Part shown: positions 35,466 through 45,271 of the stretch, one piece after another
How positions within the stretch are numbered: the first letter of the stretch is position 1
Layout of the letters: each line of letters opens with the position of its first letter
Assembly (NCBI GenBank): GCA_947502925.1
Contig: CANNBS010000003.1
Coordinates: 124,001-188,000 of the forward strand
DNA length: 64,000 nt
Direction: 5' to 3'
Source of the DNA: an uncultured Marinicella sp.
GTDB lineage: Bacteria > Pseudomonadota > Gammaproteobacteria > Xanthomonadales > Marinicellaceae
Made by a program: the position numbers and the translations under genes
The notes under the pieces: generated by a model
What the model was told of the DNA's origin: nothing
What the model saw: the letters and a program-made list of their open reading frames with translations, nothing else
Database searches by the model: none

Positions 35466-36188
35466 TTAAAAGTGTACATTTATACCTACAAAGAAACCAT
35501 CTAAACGATTGTTGTAGCGCAGGTCGTCATCAATATTAAAATCGACATCCAGCGTGCGATAGCCGAGGGTGGCACCGAGGCCCATTTTTGTTTCATAGTT
35601 CAGACCCATTTCAAGGTCGGTGACATCGTTGCTACCTAAGCTAAGAGCTTGAAGACTGCCATAAGCGGATAAGCCGGTAAACGGTAAGTCAAACTGGCCT
35701 TTGGCATAGAGCAAAGGAATCCATTCGTCGATATCTTTTCGGCCCCGACTTATGTCTTGATCATAAAATACGGCATTTCCATCAAAGTATTTAGCACTCA
35801 AGCCGATATCCAGATTAACCCAGTTATCAAGCACTTCATAATAGAGAGTAATATCTGAGTGGCTTAGGTCCGTTACTGATCTTGTCTTAATATTTTGGAT
35901 AGTGCCGTCGATTTCAATTATTTGAAATGTGCCTGTAACCTGACCTTTTATTTCATTTTGCTGTAATTTTACATTAGGCAGAAAAGGCACCGGATGCTCT
36001 AACGCAAAATAAAAAATATTGCCTGTTTCTGAACGGTTTTGATTGGATGAATTAGATTCAATATCATCCGCTAAATCATGTTGCCAGTAATGATAACCGG
36101 CATAGAGTCCCAGAATGGTGTCGGCTTTAACGGTTGTTAATCCTGTAGTCAGTAATAGACAAGTAATCAAGGTTTGCGTTATTTTCAT
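35466..36188 (-). CDS. TIGR04219/YfaZ-type outer membrane beta-barrel protein
   Basis: A 240-residue exported protein with a signal peptide of about 22 residues (ends VKADT). The rest alternates polar and hydrophobic residues in 8-12-residue strands and ends in aromatic FVGINVHF, a typical outer-membrane barrel terminus with C-terminal Phe. The opening LGLYAGYHYWQHD is characteristic of the TIGR04219 family. Function unknown. It follows three leftward genes (peptidase, DUF2237, hydrolase) with gaps under 60 bp and could be the last gene of that unit. Confidence 0.82.
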   Translation of the reverse strand: MKITQTLITCLLLTTGLTTVKADTILGLYAGYHYWQHDLADDIESNSSNQNRSETGNIFYFALEHPVPFLPNVKLQQNEIKGQVTGTFQIIEIDGTIQNIKTRSVTDLSHSDITLYYEVLDNWVNLDIGLSAKYFDGNAVFYDQDISRGRKDIDEWIPLLYAKGQFDLPFTGLSAYGSLQALSLGSNDVTDLEMGLNYETKMGLGATLGYRTLDVDFNIDDDLRYNNRLDGFFVGINVHF

Positions 36189-36243
36189 GGCTTTATTTCT
36201 TTATAGATTAATTGGTTGATTTTTTTAGCTATTTGAATAGGGT

Positions 36244-37254
36244 TTATAAGTGATCACGAAACCATTTGACCAGTTCTTTGTTTGCCCGAGTTTTATTTTT
36301 TGAAAGTGTGTGATTATCACCTTCAAATAAAACAAGTTTATGTGGAATGTCGTGCTTTTCCAAGGCCACAGCTAATTCTTTAGAGTGGCTTACATCGACA
36401 CGCGTATCATTGGTTCCATGCATTAATAAAACAGGAACATGAGTTGGCAACTCATCGACCCATTTTAAGACGGAGCGTTTTTCTAATTCAGCCACTTTAT
36501 CTTGTTCATAATTTGGAATCCGTGCTTTATATACCCGTTCCATTTTCGGTCGCTCTTTAAGCCCTTTTAATAAATCAGAATTTCCTGCAATGGTGGCAAC
36601 GGCTTTGATATTTTTCGATTTTTTCAAAATCAAAAATGTTTGCATACCACCACGGCTGGCTCCATACATACCGATTCTTTCTGGATCAGCTGACTCAATA
36701 TCGGGGATGAATTCTAATAAGGATATAACATCCTCAACATCAGCACCGCCAAACTCATCACCCACCGTTGATTGTGGCATAAATGTACCTCGATACTGGC
36801 TGCCAATTATAATGAAGCCTTCAGCAGCGATTGGAAATAGGTTACGCATCATGGAAGCAAAAACAACACCACCAAAATTTTCATTGCCACCCCGGTTATA
36901 AATAAGAACCGGGAGTTTATTTTGAGTCGATTTCGGTTTAATAACATAGCCATTCACTAAATGGCCGTTCACAGTGTATTGAAAGTTTCGACAGGCTAAT
37001 GTGGCTTTATACTGATTAAATTGTTCTTTGCCAAACATTGAATCAAGAGAAGCCATGAATTTTTTAAGTTGTTCTTCTGATTTTATTTTTCTGGCATTTT
37101 TTTCTTTTATGGATGTGCGCCATTTATCATAATCAGAGAATGTACCACCAAAACAATTCCATTGATGTTTTATTTGATCACTTTTAATTATTTCTTCTGC
37201 GTGAATAGACATTGAAAGCAGAAATAAGATAATTATTGTAATCGTTTTAGGCAT
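36244..37254 (-). CDS. Secreted alpha/beta hydrolase, prolyl oligopeptidase-like
   Basis: 336 residues, with a signal peptide of about 19 residues (SIHAEE). The C-terminal part is an S9-type alpha/beta hydrolase: nucleophile Ser in GASRGG, acid Asp in HGTNDTRV and His in GDNHTLS. It lacks the beta-propeller of true prolyl oligopeptidases, so it is a stand-alone peptidase or esterase domain. A probable role is degrading peptides or esters in the periplasm or outside the cell, alongside the M28 peptidase two genes upstream in the same direction. Confidence 0.85.
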   Translation of the reverse strand: MPKTITIIILFLLSMSIHAEEIIKSDQIKHQWNCFGGTFSDYDKWRTSIKEKNARKIKSEEQLKKFMASLDSMFGKEQFNQYKATLACRNFQYTVNGHLVNGYVIKPKSTQNKLPVLIYNRGGNENFGGVVFASMMRNLFPIAAEGFIIIGSQYRGTFMPQSTVGDEFGGADVEDVISLLEFIPDIESADPERIGMYGASRGGMQTFLILKKSKNIKAVATIAGNSDLLKGLKERPKMERVYKARIPNYEQDKVAELEKRSVLKWVDELPTHVPVLLMHGTNDTRVDVSHSKELAVALEKHDIPHKLVLFEGDNHTLSKNKTRANKELVKWFRDHL

Positions 37255-37293
37255 AAAGACTCCTTTTTAATATTTTCATATTTTTAAATCAGC

Positions 37294-37671
37294 TTATTGC
37301 ACATCAAGGTCAAATTCCTTAAGTATTTTAATATCCACCACTTCCATGGTTCGAAAGTGGGTGCTGCGTGTATAGACTTTGGGTGCCTTGCCGGCTTTGT
37401 AGGCATGGAGCCAGCGGGTGGCGCATAAGCACCAGCGATCACCGGCTTTTAAACCGGGAAAATCAAATTGTGGATTCGGTGTGGTGAGGTCATTGCCTTG
37501 TTGTTTTGAAAACTGCAGAAATTCATCGGTTAATTGAACGCAAACTGTATGGATGCCCATGTCTTCTTGTGAGGTGTTGCAGCAACCGTCCCGGAAAAAA
37601 CCAGTGACCGGGTCTTCACTGCAAGGTTCCAGTGGTTCACCATAAACATTTAAGCTTTCATATTTCGTCAT
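37294..37671 (-). CDS. DUF2237 family protein
   Basis: A 125-residue soluble protein of the DUF2237 family: it opens NVYGEPLEPCSEDPVTGFFRDGCC and continues with HTVCVQLTDEFL and GLKAGDRWCLCATRWLHAY. It is rich in conserved cysteines (seven), which suggests metal or redox chemistry, but the family has no established function. It sits between the M28 peptidase and the alpha/beta hydrolase on the same strand with about 40-bp gaps. Confidence 0.88.
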   Translation of the reverse strand: MTKYESLNVYGEPLEPCSEDPVTGFFRDGCCNTSQEDMGIHTVCVQLTDEFLQFSKQQGNDLTTPNPQFDFPGLKAGDRWCLCATRWLHAYKAGKAPKVYTRSTHFRTMEVVDIKILKEFDLDVQ

Positions 37672-37716
37672 ATTAATGGTCTCATTTCCTGTTTTCTCAC
37701 AAAGCGTGCTGAAGCT

Positions 37717-39393
37717 TTAGTGGTTGTTGTCCAGTTGCTTTTCGCGTATTTCTTTGAATTCCGTGCCTTCATTCCATTCTGGCCAGTCGTTGCTGTTAAT
37801 TATCTCTAAACCGGTGAGGAAATACAGTTTTAGGTCTTCCACCGCGCCGCTCAGGTCCCAGCTTGTATCGTATTCATCAGATGGGGCGTGGTAGTGTTCG
37901 GCAGTGTATTCGGCTTCTTTTTTCTTGCCATATTCTATGCCTTTTTCTTTGTGATCTATGCCATTATTGGGATAGAGCATGGGTACGCCGAGTTTAGCCA
38001 GTTCGAAATGATCTGAGCGGTAATAATAGCCATTTTGGGGCATGGAATCGGGTCTCAGAACTCGGCCCTGGTTTTTCGCGTTTTGCGCCAAATAATCATC
38101 AAGTTGGCTCATGCCATAACCGACCACAGTGACATCATGGGTTGGCCCGAAATTATTCAGGCCGTCCATATTGAGCCCAGCGACGGTTTTCTCGAGCGGG
38201 AAAACAGGGTGGGCGGCGTAATAAGCCGAGCCAAGCAAACCTTGTTCTTCGGCAGCAACGGCCAGAAACACAACACTGCGTTTGGGTGGTTTCGGTAAAG
38301 CGGCATAGGCTTTGGCCAGTTCAATCAAACCGCCGGTGCCGGTGGCATTATCCAAAGCGCCATTATAAATGTTATCGCCTGGTAGGTTTGGATCCATGCC
38401 CAAATGATCCCAGTGTGCCATATATATAAAAACTTCATCGTGCGATTCACTGCCTTCAATCATCGCCAGCACATTCTGTGAATCCAGTTGAGTGATTTTA
38501 TTTTTAATGGTCGCGGTGGCGGTTAAATTCATATCAATGGCTTTGAAACCCCGGGTTTGAGCGGCGGCATACATGTCCTCTAAATCTAAACCTGATTGAT
38601 TAAATAAATTTTTTGCAGTGTCCTTGGTCACCCAGCCTTCAACCAAGGCCAGTTCTTCGCCTTTATCTTGTCTGACCATATCAAACTGCGGACCCGTCCA
38701 ACTCGATGCCACTGTGGACCAGGGATAGGCCGCCGGTTTGGTGTCATGAATAATAATGGCTGCGGCGGCACCCTGACGCGCGGCTTCATCGTATTTATAA
38801 TCCCAGCGACCGTAATAAGTCATGCTGTTACCGTTAAATAAGGCTTCGTCCTGGGTGGCATATCCCGGATCATTCACCAGCATCACCACGGTTTTACCGG
38901 TAACATCGATATCCGCGTAATCATTCCAGTTTTGCTCCGGGGCATTGATGCCATAACCGACGAATACCAGTTCGCTGTCATCAATTGAAACCGAATCGGT
39001 TTGTTGGCGGGTCCAGATAACCTGTTCCTTGGTGTAGTCTAAGGTTATATCCTGACCTGAATTATTATGTATGGTTAAGCTTGGCTTATTTACAGCTTCA
39101 ACCGAAGTCAAAGGTACCGCTTGGGTGTAGCTATCACCATTACCGGGTTTTAGACCGGCGTCTTTAAATTCTTTAATTAAATAATCAACGGTCAAGTCTT
39201 CACCCCTTGTTCCAGGCCCGCGGCCTTCAAATTCATCAGAAGCCAGAATTTTAACGTGCTCAGTTAATGCCTCAACTGAGATGGTCTCGATGCCGGCTTG
39301 TTCTTCTTGAGTCAGCGATGAGTTATCTTGTCTAACAGTCTCATGGCTACAAGCCATCAGCGCTAAAGGCAGTAAAATAAGACTCTTCTTCAT
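37717..39393 (-). CDS. M28 family zinc aminopeptidase, lipoprotein, with PA domain
   Basis: 558 residues. The N-terminus is a lipoprotein signal (lipobox LMAC, cysteine 15), so it is membrane-anchored outside the cytoplasm. A protease-associated insert (about 130-260) precedes the catalytic M28 part: AHWDHLG (first His), DNATGTGG (bridging Asp), AAEEQGLLGS (Glu pair), NMDGL (Asp) and RSDHFELAKLGVP (last His). These are all expected metal and catalytic residues. It should release amino acids from peptide N-termini. First gene of a leftward group; divergent from the small membrane protein at 39526. Confidence 0.93.
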   Translation of the reverse strand: MKKSLILLPLALMACSHETVRQDNSSLTQEEQAGIETISVEALTEHVKILASDEFEGRGPGTRGEDLTVDYLIKEFKDAGLKPGNGDSYTQAVPLTSVEAVNKPSLTIHNNSGQDITLDYTKEQVIWTRQQTDSVSIDDSELVFVGYGINAPEQNWNDYADIDVTGKTVVMLVNDPGYATQDEALFNGNSMTYYGRWDYKYDEAARQGAAAAIIIHDTKPAAYPWSTVASSWTGPQFDMVRQDKGEELALVEGWVTKDTAKNLFNQSGLDLEDMYAAAQTRGFKAIDMNLTATATIKNKITQLDSQNVLAMIEGSESHDEVFIYMAHWDHLGMDPNLPGDNIYNGALDNATGTGGLIELAKAYAALPKPPKRSVVFLAVAAEEQGLLGSAYYAAHPVFPLEKTVAGLNMDGLNNFGPTHDVTVVGYGMSQLDDYLAQNAKNQGRVLRPDSMPQNGYYYRSDHFELAKLGVPMLYPNNGIDHKEKGIEYGKKKEAEYTAEHYHAPSDEYDTSWDLSGAVEDLKLYFLTGLEIINSNDWPEWNEGTEFKEIREKQLDNNH

Positions 39394-39525
39394 GTTATGT
39401 GTGCTCCTGAATGATCTGAAATTATCTTAAAGCGATGGCCTAAACTTATCAAGAATAAAAATAATCGGTTCACATTAAACGACTGTATGAGATTACAATG
39501 TTCAAAAATCTAATACTTAACAGCC

Positions 39526-39999
39526 ATGCAAAATAACAAACCAGTGCTCATTGTCCGGGTTGTTGCCATCTTTATAATGGCCATGGCGCTGTATTCACTG
39601 CCGGATTTGTTGAATTTTATTTGGTTGGAATGGAGCTATTCGGCTCACCATGATGTCATGTCTGATATGTATATTTGGAACTTATTGTGGACTGTGTGGT
39701 TTACACTACTGTGTATTTTAAAAATGATAACGGCCTATGGCTTGTTCCAAATTCGACCATGGGCATGGATATTAGCCATGGTCGTATTTCCTGCTGAATT
39801 TCTCAGTCGTGTTTATGGCATCTTTTCCTTACCCGGAGAACCAGTCTCATTAAATCAGAATGAAGGAGTTATCGTTGAATCCTTTCACATCTGGCCATTC
39901 TATTTTCATGCATTGATACTGCTTTTTTTTCTCTTTGTCCTTGTGCAAAAACCGATAATAAAGCTGTTCAAACTCAATAAAGGTTTAAAAGGCTTTTAA
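39526..39999 (+). CDS. Hypothetical membrane protein
   Basis: A 157-residue protein with four hydrophobic segments (about 10-30, 60-80, 82-100 and 123-142). No family recognised. No good Shine-Dalgarno sequence is visible; the ATG follows an AT-rich intergenic region. Downstream lies a 260-bp gap before the CDC-like gene. Confidence 0.6.
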   Translation: MQNNKPVLIVRVVAIFIMAMALYSLPDLLNFIWLEWSYSAHHDVMSDMYIWNLLWTVWFTLLCILKMITAYGLFQIRPWAWILAMVVFPAEFLSRVYGIFSLPGEPVSLNQNEGVIVESFHIWPFYFHALILLFFLFVLVQKPIIKLFKLNKGLKGF

Positions 40000-40151
40000 A
40001 CTGTTTTGAGGTGCACTCATGTGTATCTTTTGAAAAAACAAGCTCCGAAGATTTTTCTTTAAATACGCCGATATCACGTTTACATGCTTCTTTTATCATT
40101 TAGTTAGCACTTTTATTGAGACATTGCTCACAGTTTTACTTAGATAAAGCT

Positions 40152-40219
40152 AAATCAACATTTTTTTATGCTACTGTTTAAAAGGATTTTGAGTTGATTT
40201 ATATGGTTTACAAATCAAC
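40152..40219 (+). promoter_or_regulatory. Three AAATCAAC octamers upstream of the CDC-like gene
   Basis: AAATCAAC occurs at 40152-40159 and 40212-40219, and its complement GTTGATTT at 40193-40200. The last two form an 8-bp perfect inverted repeat with an 11-nt loop, ending about 40 bp before the start codon. This may be an operator or leader hairpin; no regulator is implied by neighbours. Confidence 0.35.
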
Positions 40220-40259
40220 GCTGGTCAGAGACTTTTTAGAAATTTAATGGGTGGTAACA

Positions 40260-42284
40260 ATGAATAAATTAACAACACTTATCATGCTGTGTGTTTTAGC
40301 CATAAGCTCACAGGGTTTAACAGCGATACAATCGGACAAGTCAGACAACGGCGAGAAAAAACATAAAAAAAACCAAAAAATAATCAGTCCTCAGGCTATT
40401 CAACACGTGCAGCTTCAAAAATCAAAAGCTAATCAAAGCGATAAAGATACAAAGAAAACCAATCAACGTAAGAATCAATCAAATCAGTTAAAAGAGTTTA
40501 AAAACACGTCCCAATTGCGAACCATTAAGGCGGAAAAAGCCAAACCCGTCTTGCAAAGAATCGATCTTGCCAAGTTAAAAGGATTTAAAAGAGATACGTT
40601 TACAAAGCAAAACAAAAAAAGTGTTTTAAAAACCTATGAAGATGGGCTTAGAGAGGCAGATAACTCATCCATGTCAACGGTCAACAAAACAAAAGATGGT
40701 GAATTTTGTGCTGTTACGACCTTAAAGACAAATTTCACCACCAAAGACTTTAAAGACTTTACAGTCAATGGTCCGCCGGATTGGTTAAAGCCGGGCATTA
40801 TTTTAGACGCCGTTTCATTTGTCCGTGGTGCAAATCGCATTGAAGAACAATATGAACGCGGTCCCATTACGTTGGCTTTACCCGGTTCAGGCAAAGCCGT
40901 TACGATTGATAATCCACAAAGGAAGTCCGATATTTCAATGGCCATTTCAGATTTGATTTCAGATGATCCTGATAAAAAACATGGTGCAAATATCTCTTAT
41001 TCATACACTGAAATTCAGTCAGCTGAACAGCTTAATTTAAAAGTAAATGGTCGATATTCTAATAGTTTTTATGGCATCGCCGCGAAACTCGGTGTCAGCA
41101 ATAAAAGTCAAAAATCGGAACATTATTATTTGGTTGAATTTATGCAAACACTGTTCAGTATTGAAGTGGATGGATTAAATAAAACTGAAATTTTTCCAAA
41201 CAATGCCAATGTGGATTTAAGTGATTATGTCTATATTTCTAAAGTGAATTACGGGCGGAAAGGATATTTCATGTTTAAGACTCAGAAAAGCCTTGAAGAT
41301 TTTGGGGTGAGTGCGGATGTGAGCGCCAGTTATGCAGGACATAATGCCGCGATCAAATCAAATCTACAAAAAATTACAAGCAATAAAAGTACTGAGGTCG
41401 AAGCGTTCTATTATGGTGGGAGTATCGACAGTGCTGCCAAGGATTTAGTGGCTGACTGGGAAGCAAAAGGCAGAAAACCATTGGAAGATTACATTAATGG
41501 TTATCATTTTTCTGAAGCGGAAAGCTATCCCATAAGTTATGAATTAAAAAACCTTGATAATGAGCAAGTGGGCATGAACAGTCAAAATGTACAAACCATT
41601 GAGACTTGTGTACCTAATAAAGGTCTTATGTTGAAAGTCACCCTTCTTGAACTTCAATGTGATGTTTCCGGTGATTCTGATCGCATTGGTGATTTTGGCA
41701 TTACGCAACATATTTTGTATAAAGCGAATGGTGAGATCATTAAACCCGTTGAAAAGCACATCAATAAATTTCCTAACAATACAAATTGTGATCCTGGTGG
41801 AATAAATCGACCATGGCAGGGTTCAACCGCTTTAATCTGCGGCAATAAAAACCGGCAAATTCATGAGGCTGAGTCGAAAAAACCACTTAGACGTAATCCA
41901 AATATTAATAACTCGATTGTGTTTAATATTACACCGGCACAGGCAAATGATAAAAATGCGGAATTTATCATTGATACCTGGGTGAAGGAATATTCGAACA
42001 ATGATGTGGTTATGAACAAAGACCCCAGAAAGCTGAAGGTGGCCATTCATGATGTACTGGCATCACTTCAGGGAATCAGAACTGTTGATAATAAAGACTC
42101 ATATTTTGACGGTGGTGTGAACCATAAATTGAAGTTTGATCACTTTGATGGCATTGCGCTACCGTTAAGGGATGTGGGGTATGCCGGTAAAACCATACTC
42201 GAAGGTCCTATCCGAGCCCGCAATAAAGGTAAGGATCTTAATCAAAAAGCCTTTGTGTGGATGCGTTTCCAGCTTATTGATTAA
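40260..42284 (+). CDS. Thiol-activated cytolysin family (CDC-like) pore-forming protein
   Basis: 674 residues from ATG 40260 (GGGTGG upstream). Signal peptide to about A22, then a Lys/Gln/Asn-rich linker (about 26-125). The central part reads as cholesterol-dependent-cytolysin core: W175-LKPG then SFVRG and RGPITLALPG; YVYISKVNYGRKGYF (YGR 331-333); AFYYGG (GG 386-387); and YPISY (423-427). These match in order the PG, AYGR, LGGD and PISYT segments of perfringolysin-type toxins. After about residue 445 the usual domain 4 with its Trp-rich undecapeptide is missing; an unrelated region of about 225 residues with four cysteines replaces it. Such CDC-like proteins are reported from Gram-negative bacteria; the target is unknown. 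Terminator follows; single gene. Confidence 0.83.
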   Translation: MNKLTTLIMLCVLAISSQGLTAIQSDKSDNGEKKHKKNQKIISPQAIQHVQLQKSKANQSDKDTKKTNQRKNQSNQLKEFKNTSQLRTIKAEKAKPVLQRIDLAKLKGFKRDTFTKQNKKSVLKTYEDGLREADNSSMSTVNKTKDGEFCAVTTLKTNFTTKDFKDFTVNGPPDWLKPGIILDAVSFVRGANRIEEQYERGPITLALPGSGKAVTIDNPQRKSDISMAISDLISDDPDKKHGANISYSYTEIQSAEQLNLKVNGRYSNSFYGIAAKLGVSNKSQKSEHYYLVEFMQTLFSIEVDGLNKTEIFPNNANVDLSDYVYISKVNYGRKGYFMFKTQKSLEDFGVSADVSASYAGHNAAIKSNLQKITSNKSTEVEAFYYGGSIDSAAKDLVADWEAKGRKPLEDYINGYHFSEAESYPISYELKNLDNEQVGMNSQNVQTIETCVPNKGLMLKVTLLELQCDVSGDSDRIGDFGITQHILYKANGEIIKPVEKHINKFPNNTNCDPGGINRPWQGSTALICGNKNRQIHEAESKKPLRRNPNINNSIVFNITPAQANDKNAEFIIDTWVKEYSNNDVVMNKDPRKLKVAIHDVLASLQGIRTVDNKDSYFDGGVNHKLKFDHFDGIALPLRDVGYAGKTILEGPIRARNKGKDLNQKAFVWMRFQLID

Positions 42285-42295
42285 GTTCAGCTTAG

Positions 42296-42327
42296 AAAAC
42301 CGCTGATCTGTTACTGTCAGCGGTTTT
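42296..42327 (+). terminator. Rho-independent terminator after the CDC-like gene
   Basis: AAAACCGCTGA pairs with TCAGCGGTTTT around a 10-nt loop. Between here and 42565 I see nothing else convincing; the open frame beginning at 42378 has no family resemblance. Confidence 0.85.
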
Positions 42328-42565
42328 CGCCTTCACTAAAAAAAATTGAATTGTTTGAATACAGTTATCTGCTATAAATGTGGCATTCATTAAAAGGTCT
42401 TGTTTATAAAACCATACTATTTAACGATTCCATTCACAGCTTATTTAAAATAAAACCTTATCTGGGCTCAGTTCAGCTGAATCCATTAGCTTACATAAAA
42501 AATAATAGACATTCAGGCGGTGAGGTCGTAGCATCTTTATCGATCAGATTGAATGGTTATGCGTT

Positions 42566-43431
42566 ATGTATCAATGGGAAGGCATCAGTGAATTTGTTGC
42601 CATTGCAGAAGAAAATAGTTTTACCGCGGCGGCCAAAAGGCTGGGAATATCCACCGCGTAAGTGAGTCGTCAGGTCAGTCGTTTAGAATCGAGAATTGCC
42701 ACAAAATTATTTATCCGCACCACCCGGCATGTGGCCTTAACGGAATTGTGTGGCACCTATTACCACCACTGTAGGCGGGCGCTGGATGGTTTACAGGAAG
42801 CCGAACGGGCGATTACGGATTTACAAAACATCGTGACCGGCCAATTGCGTATTTCCGCACCGGTTATTTATGGCGAGCGCCGTGTGGCACTGTTGATTCA
42901 TGATTTTATGAAGCAGCACAAATCCCTCGAAGTGATCTTCACTTGACCAACAGACAGGTTAATGTGGTGGATGAAAGTTTTGATTTGGTGATACGTTTGG
43001 GTGAGCTGGAAAGTTCCAGTTTAATGGCTAAAAAATTAACCACACGGAAACAAGTGGTGTGTGCATCCCCCGCTTATATTGAACAAGAAGGCATGCCTTT
43101 TACTCTAAAAGAATTGCATGAGCATAATTGCCTGCGCGGCGCGAATGAATACTGGCGGTTTATAGATCAGGATGAAATCGTGCATATCCCGGTTAAAGGC
43201 AGCATCAGTTGTAACATTGGCCTGTCTTTGTTGGATGCCGCTTTAAAAGGATTGGGTGTCACCCAATTACCTGATTGTTATGTTGCTGAATATATCGAAG
43301 ATAAAACCTTAGTGCCACTGCTGGATAAGTATCAGGCTCCTGAAGGAGATATCTGGGCACTTTATCCCTATAACCGCTACTTATCACCCAAAGTGCGCAA
43401 GCTGATCGATTTTTTGGCGGATAAACTCTAA
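42566..43431 (+). pseudogene. LysR-family transcription regulator, broken
   Basis: Reads as an almost complete LysR regulator from MYQWEGISEFVAIAEENSF (ATG 42566), but with two lesions. Codon 32 in the helix-turn-helix is TAA (42659-42661) where CAA would give ISTAQVSRQVSRLE. At about 42943-42947 one base is missing, shifting the frame between EVIFT and TNRQVNVVDESFD. The ligand-binding part then continues intact to 43431. Total length would be about 289 residues, normal for the family. LysR genes next to class III alcohol dehydrogenase genes usually control formaldehyde detoxification; here the neighbour is also broken. Confidence 0.88.
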
Positions 43432-44154
<723 letters not shown>

Positions 44155-44437
44155 ATGCTGTCTGGAAAATAATTTACCCGCTATAAACGACGGTCAGCTT
44201 TAAACCGTTTAAAACATCATATCGATCTTAAAAACCGGACAGATTTCCTCTTTAATTGTAGATACGTTTATTTTTTTATTTGCAAATCATGCTGGCATGT
44301 AAATGTAAAGAGTGACGTTAAGAATATGTGACCCATTTGGTGTTATGCATTATTAGCTGTCCGCATCAGGACAATATAATTTAGATAAAACATAAAACAT
44401 GATAGGCTTATTGAAATCCAATAAATATTATTAAAAT
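44155..44437. other. Intergenic interval with no recognised feature
   Basis: 283 bp, AT-rich. I found no trace of the missing frmA 3' half, no repeat family member and no clear terminator. Confidence 0.5.
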
Positions 44438-44956
44438 ATGAAAAAATCAAATCGTAAAACCTTTATAAATTTAAAAGCATTGCTCAGTGTGTTGAGCCTG
44501 TTAATACTCGTGAGTTGTGGTAAACAAACATTCGAAGAATTTTACCTCGCTGAAATGGCCGAAATTGGTAATGATGTGACCGGAGTGAAAGTCATCGATC
44601 GAATCGAGGTCAATAATTATGGTGTCGCTTTAACGGCTAAAGTTATTGAGGGGGAAGGTCTTAAGTATGTCAGCATGAAGCCTTATGAGATAACAGCAGA
44701 TGGCTGGGATCTTAAACCCGGTTCAGGCTGCGGCAGTGCCTATGCCCGGCTAGGCTCACGGACTTATAATTCTTATTGTGGGAAGGTTGATCCGCTTTAT
44801 GAGGGTGTGACAGATGTTTTATTGAATGATGAAAAAGTAAAAATCATTGAACTTTATGATCAAAAATACTGGTACACCGTGTCAAAAAAAGACACGGCAA
44901 CGATAAGCTATATTAATAAAGAGGGAACAACACTGAAAAAATACTCCGTAGATTAA
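44438..44956 (+). CDS. Hypothetical lipoprotein
   Basis: 172 residues. A basic N-terminus and hydrophobic stretch end in a lipobox (ILVSCGK, Cys at about position 28), so a lipid-anchored envelope protein is predicted. The mature part is beta-rich with two cysteines in GSGCGSAYARLGSRTYNSYCG that may pair. No family recognised. It is an intact gene in the middle of a decaying region. Confidence 0.65.
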   Translation: MKKSNRKTFINLKALLSVLSLLILVSCGKQTFEEFYLAEMAEIGNDVTGVKVIDRIEVNNYGVALTAKVIEGEGLKYVSMKPYEITADGWDLKPGSGCGSAYARLGSRTYNSYCGKVDPLYEGVTDVLLNDEKVKIIELYDQKYWYTVSKKDTATISYINKEGTTLKKYSVD

Positions 44957-45006
44957 TGACTTTGGTCTGGTTCAAGCTGGAGAAATTTTTGAGCACATAA
45001 TGTTAC

Positions 45007-45038
45007 ATTCCATAAGTCAAACGGCTGATTTATGGAAT
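45007..45038. terminator. Inverted repeat, possible terminator of the leftward pseudogene
   Basis: ATTCCATAA (45007-45015) and TTATGGAAT (45030-45038) are perfect complements with a 14-nt loop; the repeat covers the stop of the remnant hydrolase. Confidence 0.35.
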
Positions 45039-45271
45039 GGTTATGGCATCCTCATTTCTGAAATTCAGTAACCAGTGATAAATATCATGGCCGGCGCTTA
45101 AATCATAGGTTTGCGCCAGGAATTGTGGCCGACGCCCGGGTAAATAACCATGTTGATATCTTCCAGCGGTGCCGTGCAGCCGAGGATATTATTAATGGGG
45201 TTAATGGTGCCACTGGCACCAACAGTACCATCTTTGTCGCCATGAAAAGCCCACAAGGGTGTGTTCTTGGG
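45030..45271 (-). pseudogene. Alpha/beta hydrolase, C-terminal remnant with frameshift
   Basis: On the minus strand from about 45271 the frame reads TPLWAFHGDKDGTVGASGTI, then NMVIYPGVGHNSW, which is the acid-histidine end of a secreted alpha/beta hydrolase (Asp in GDKDGTV, His in GVGHNSW). Just after HNSW the frame stops early, but one frame over it continues TYDLSAGHDIYHWLLNF to a stop at 45030-45032, the normal ending of this family. So there is a frameshift near 45110, and the nucleophile half is missing. The N-terminal side is cut off at the edge of the hairpin-rich block. Confidence 0.75.

Noticed and set aside
42378..42665. 95-codon ORF upstream of the LysR remnant
   Set aside because: Its second half is the LysR gene read in another frame and its first half has no family resemblance or ribosome-binding site.
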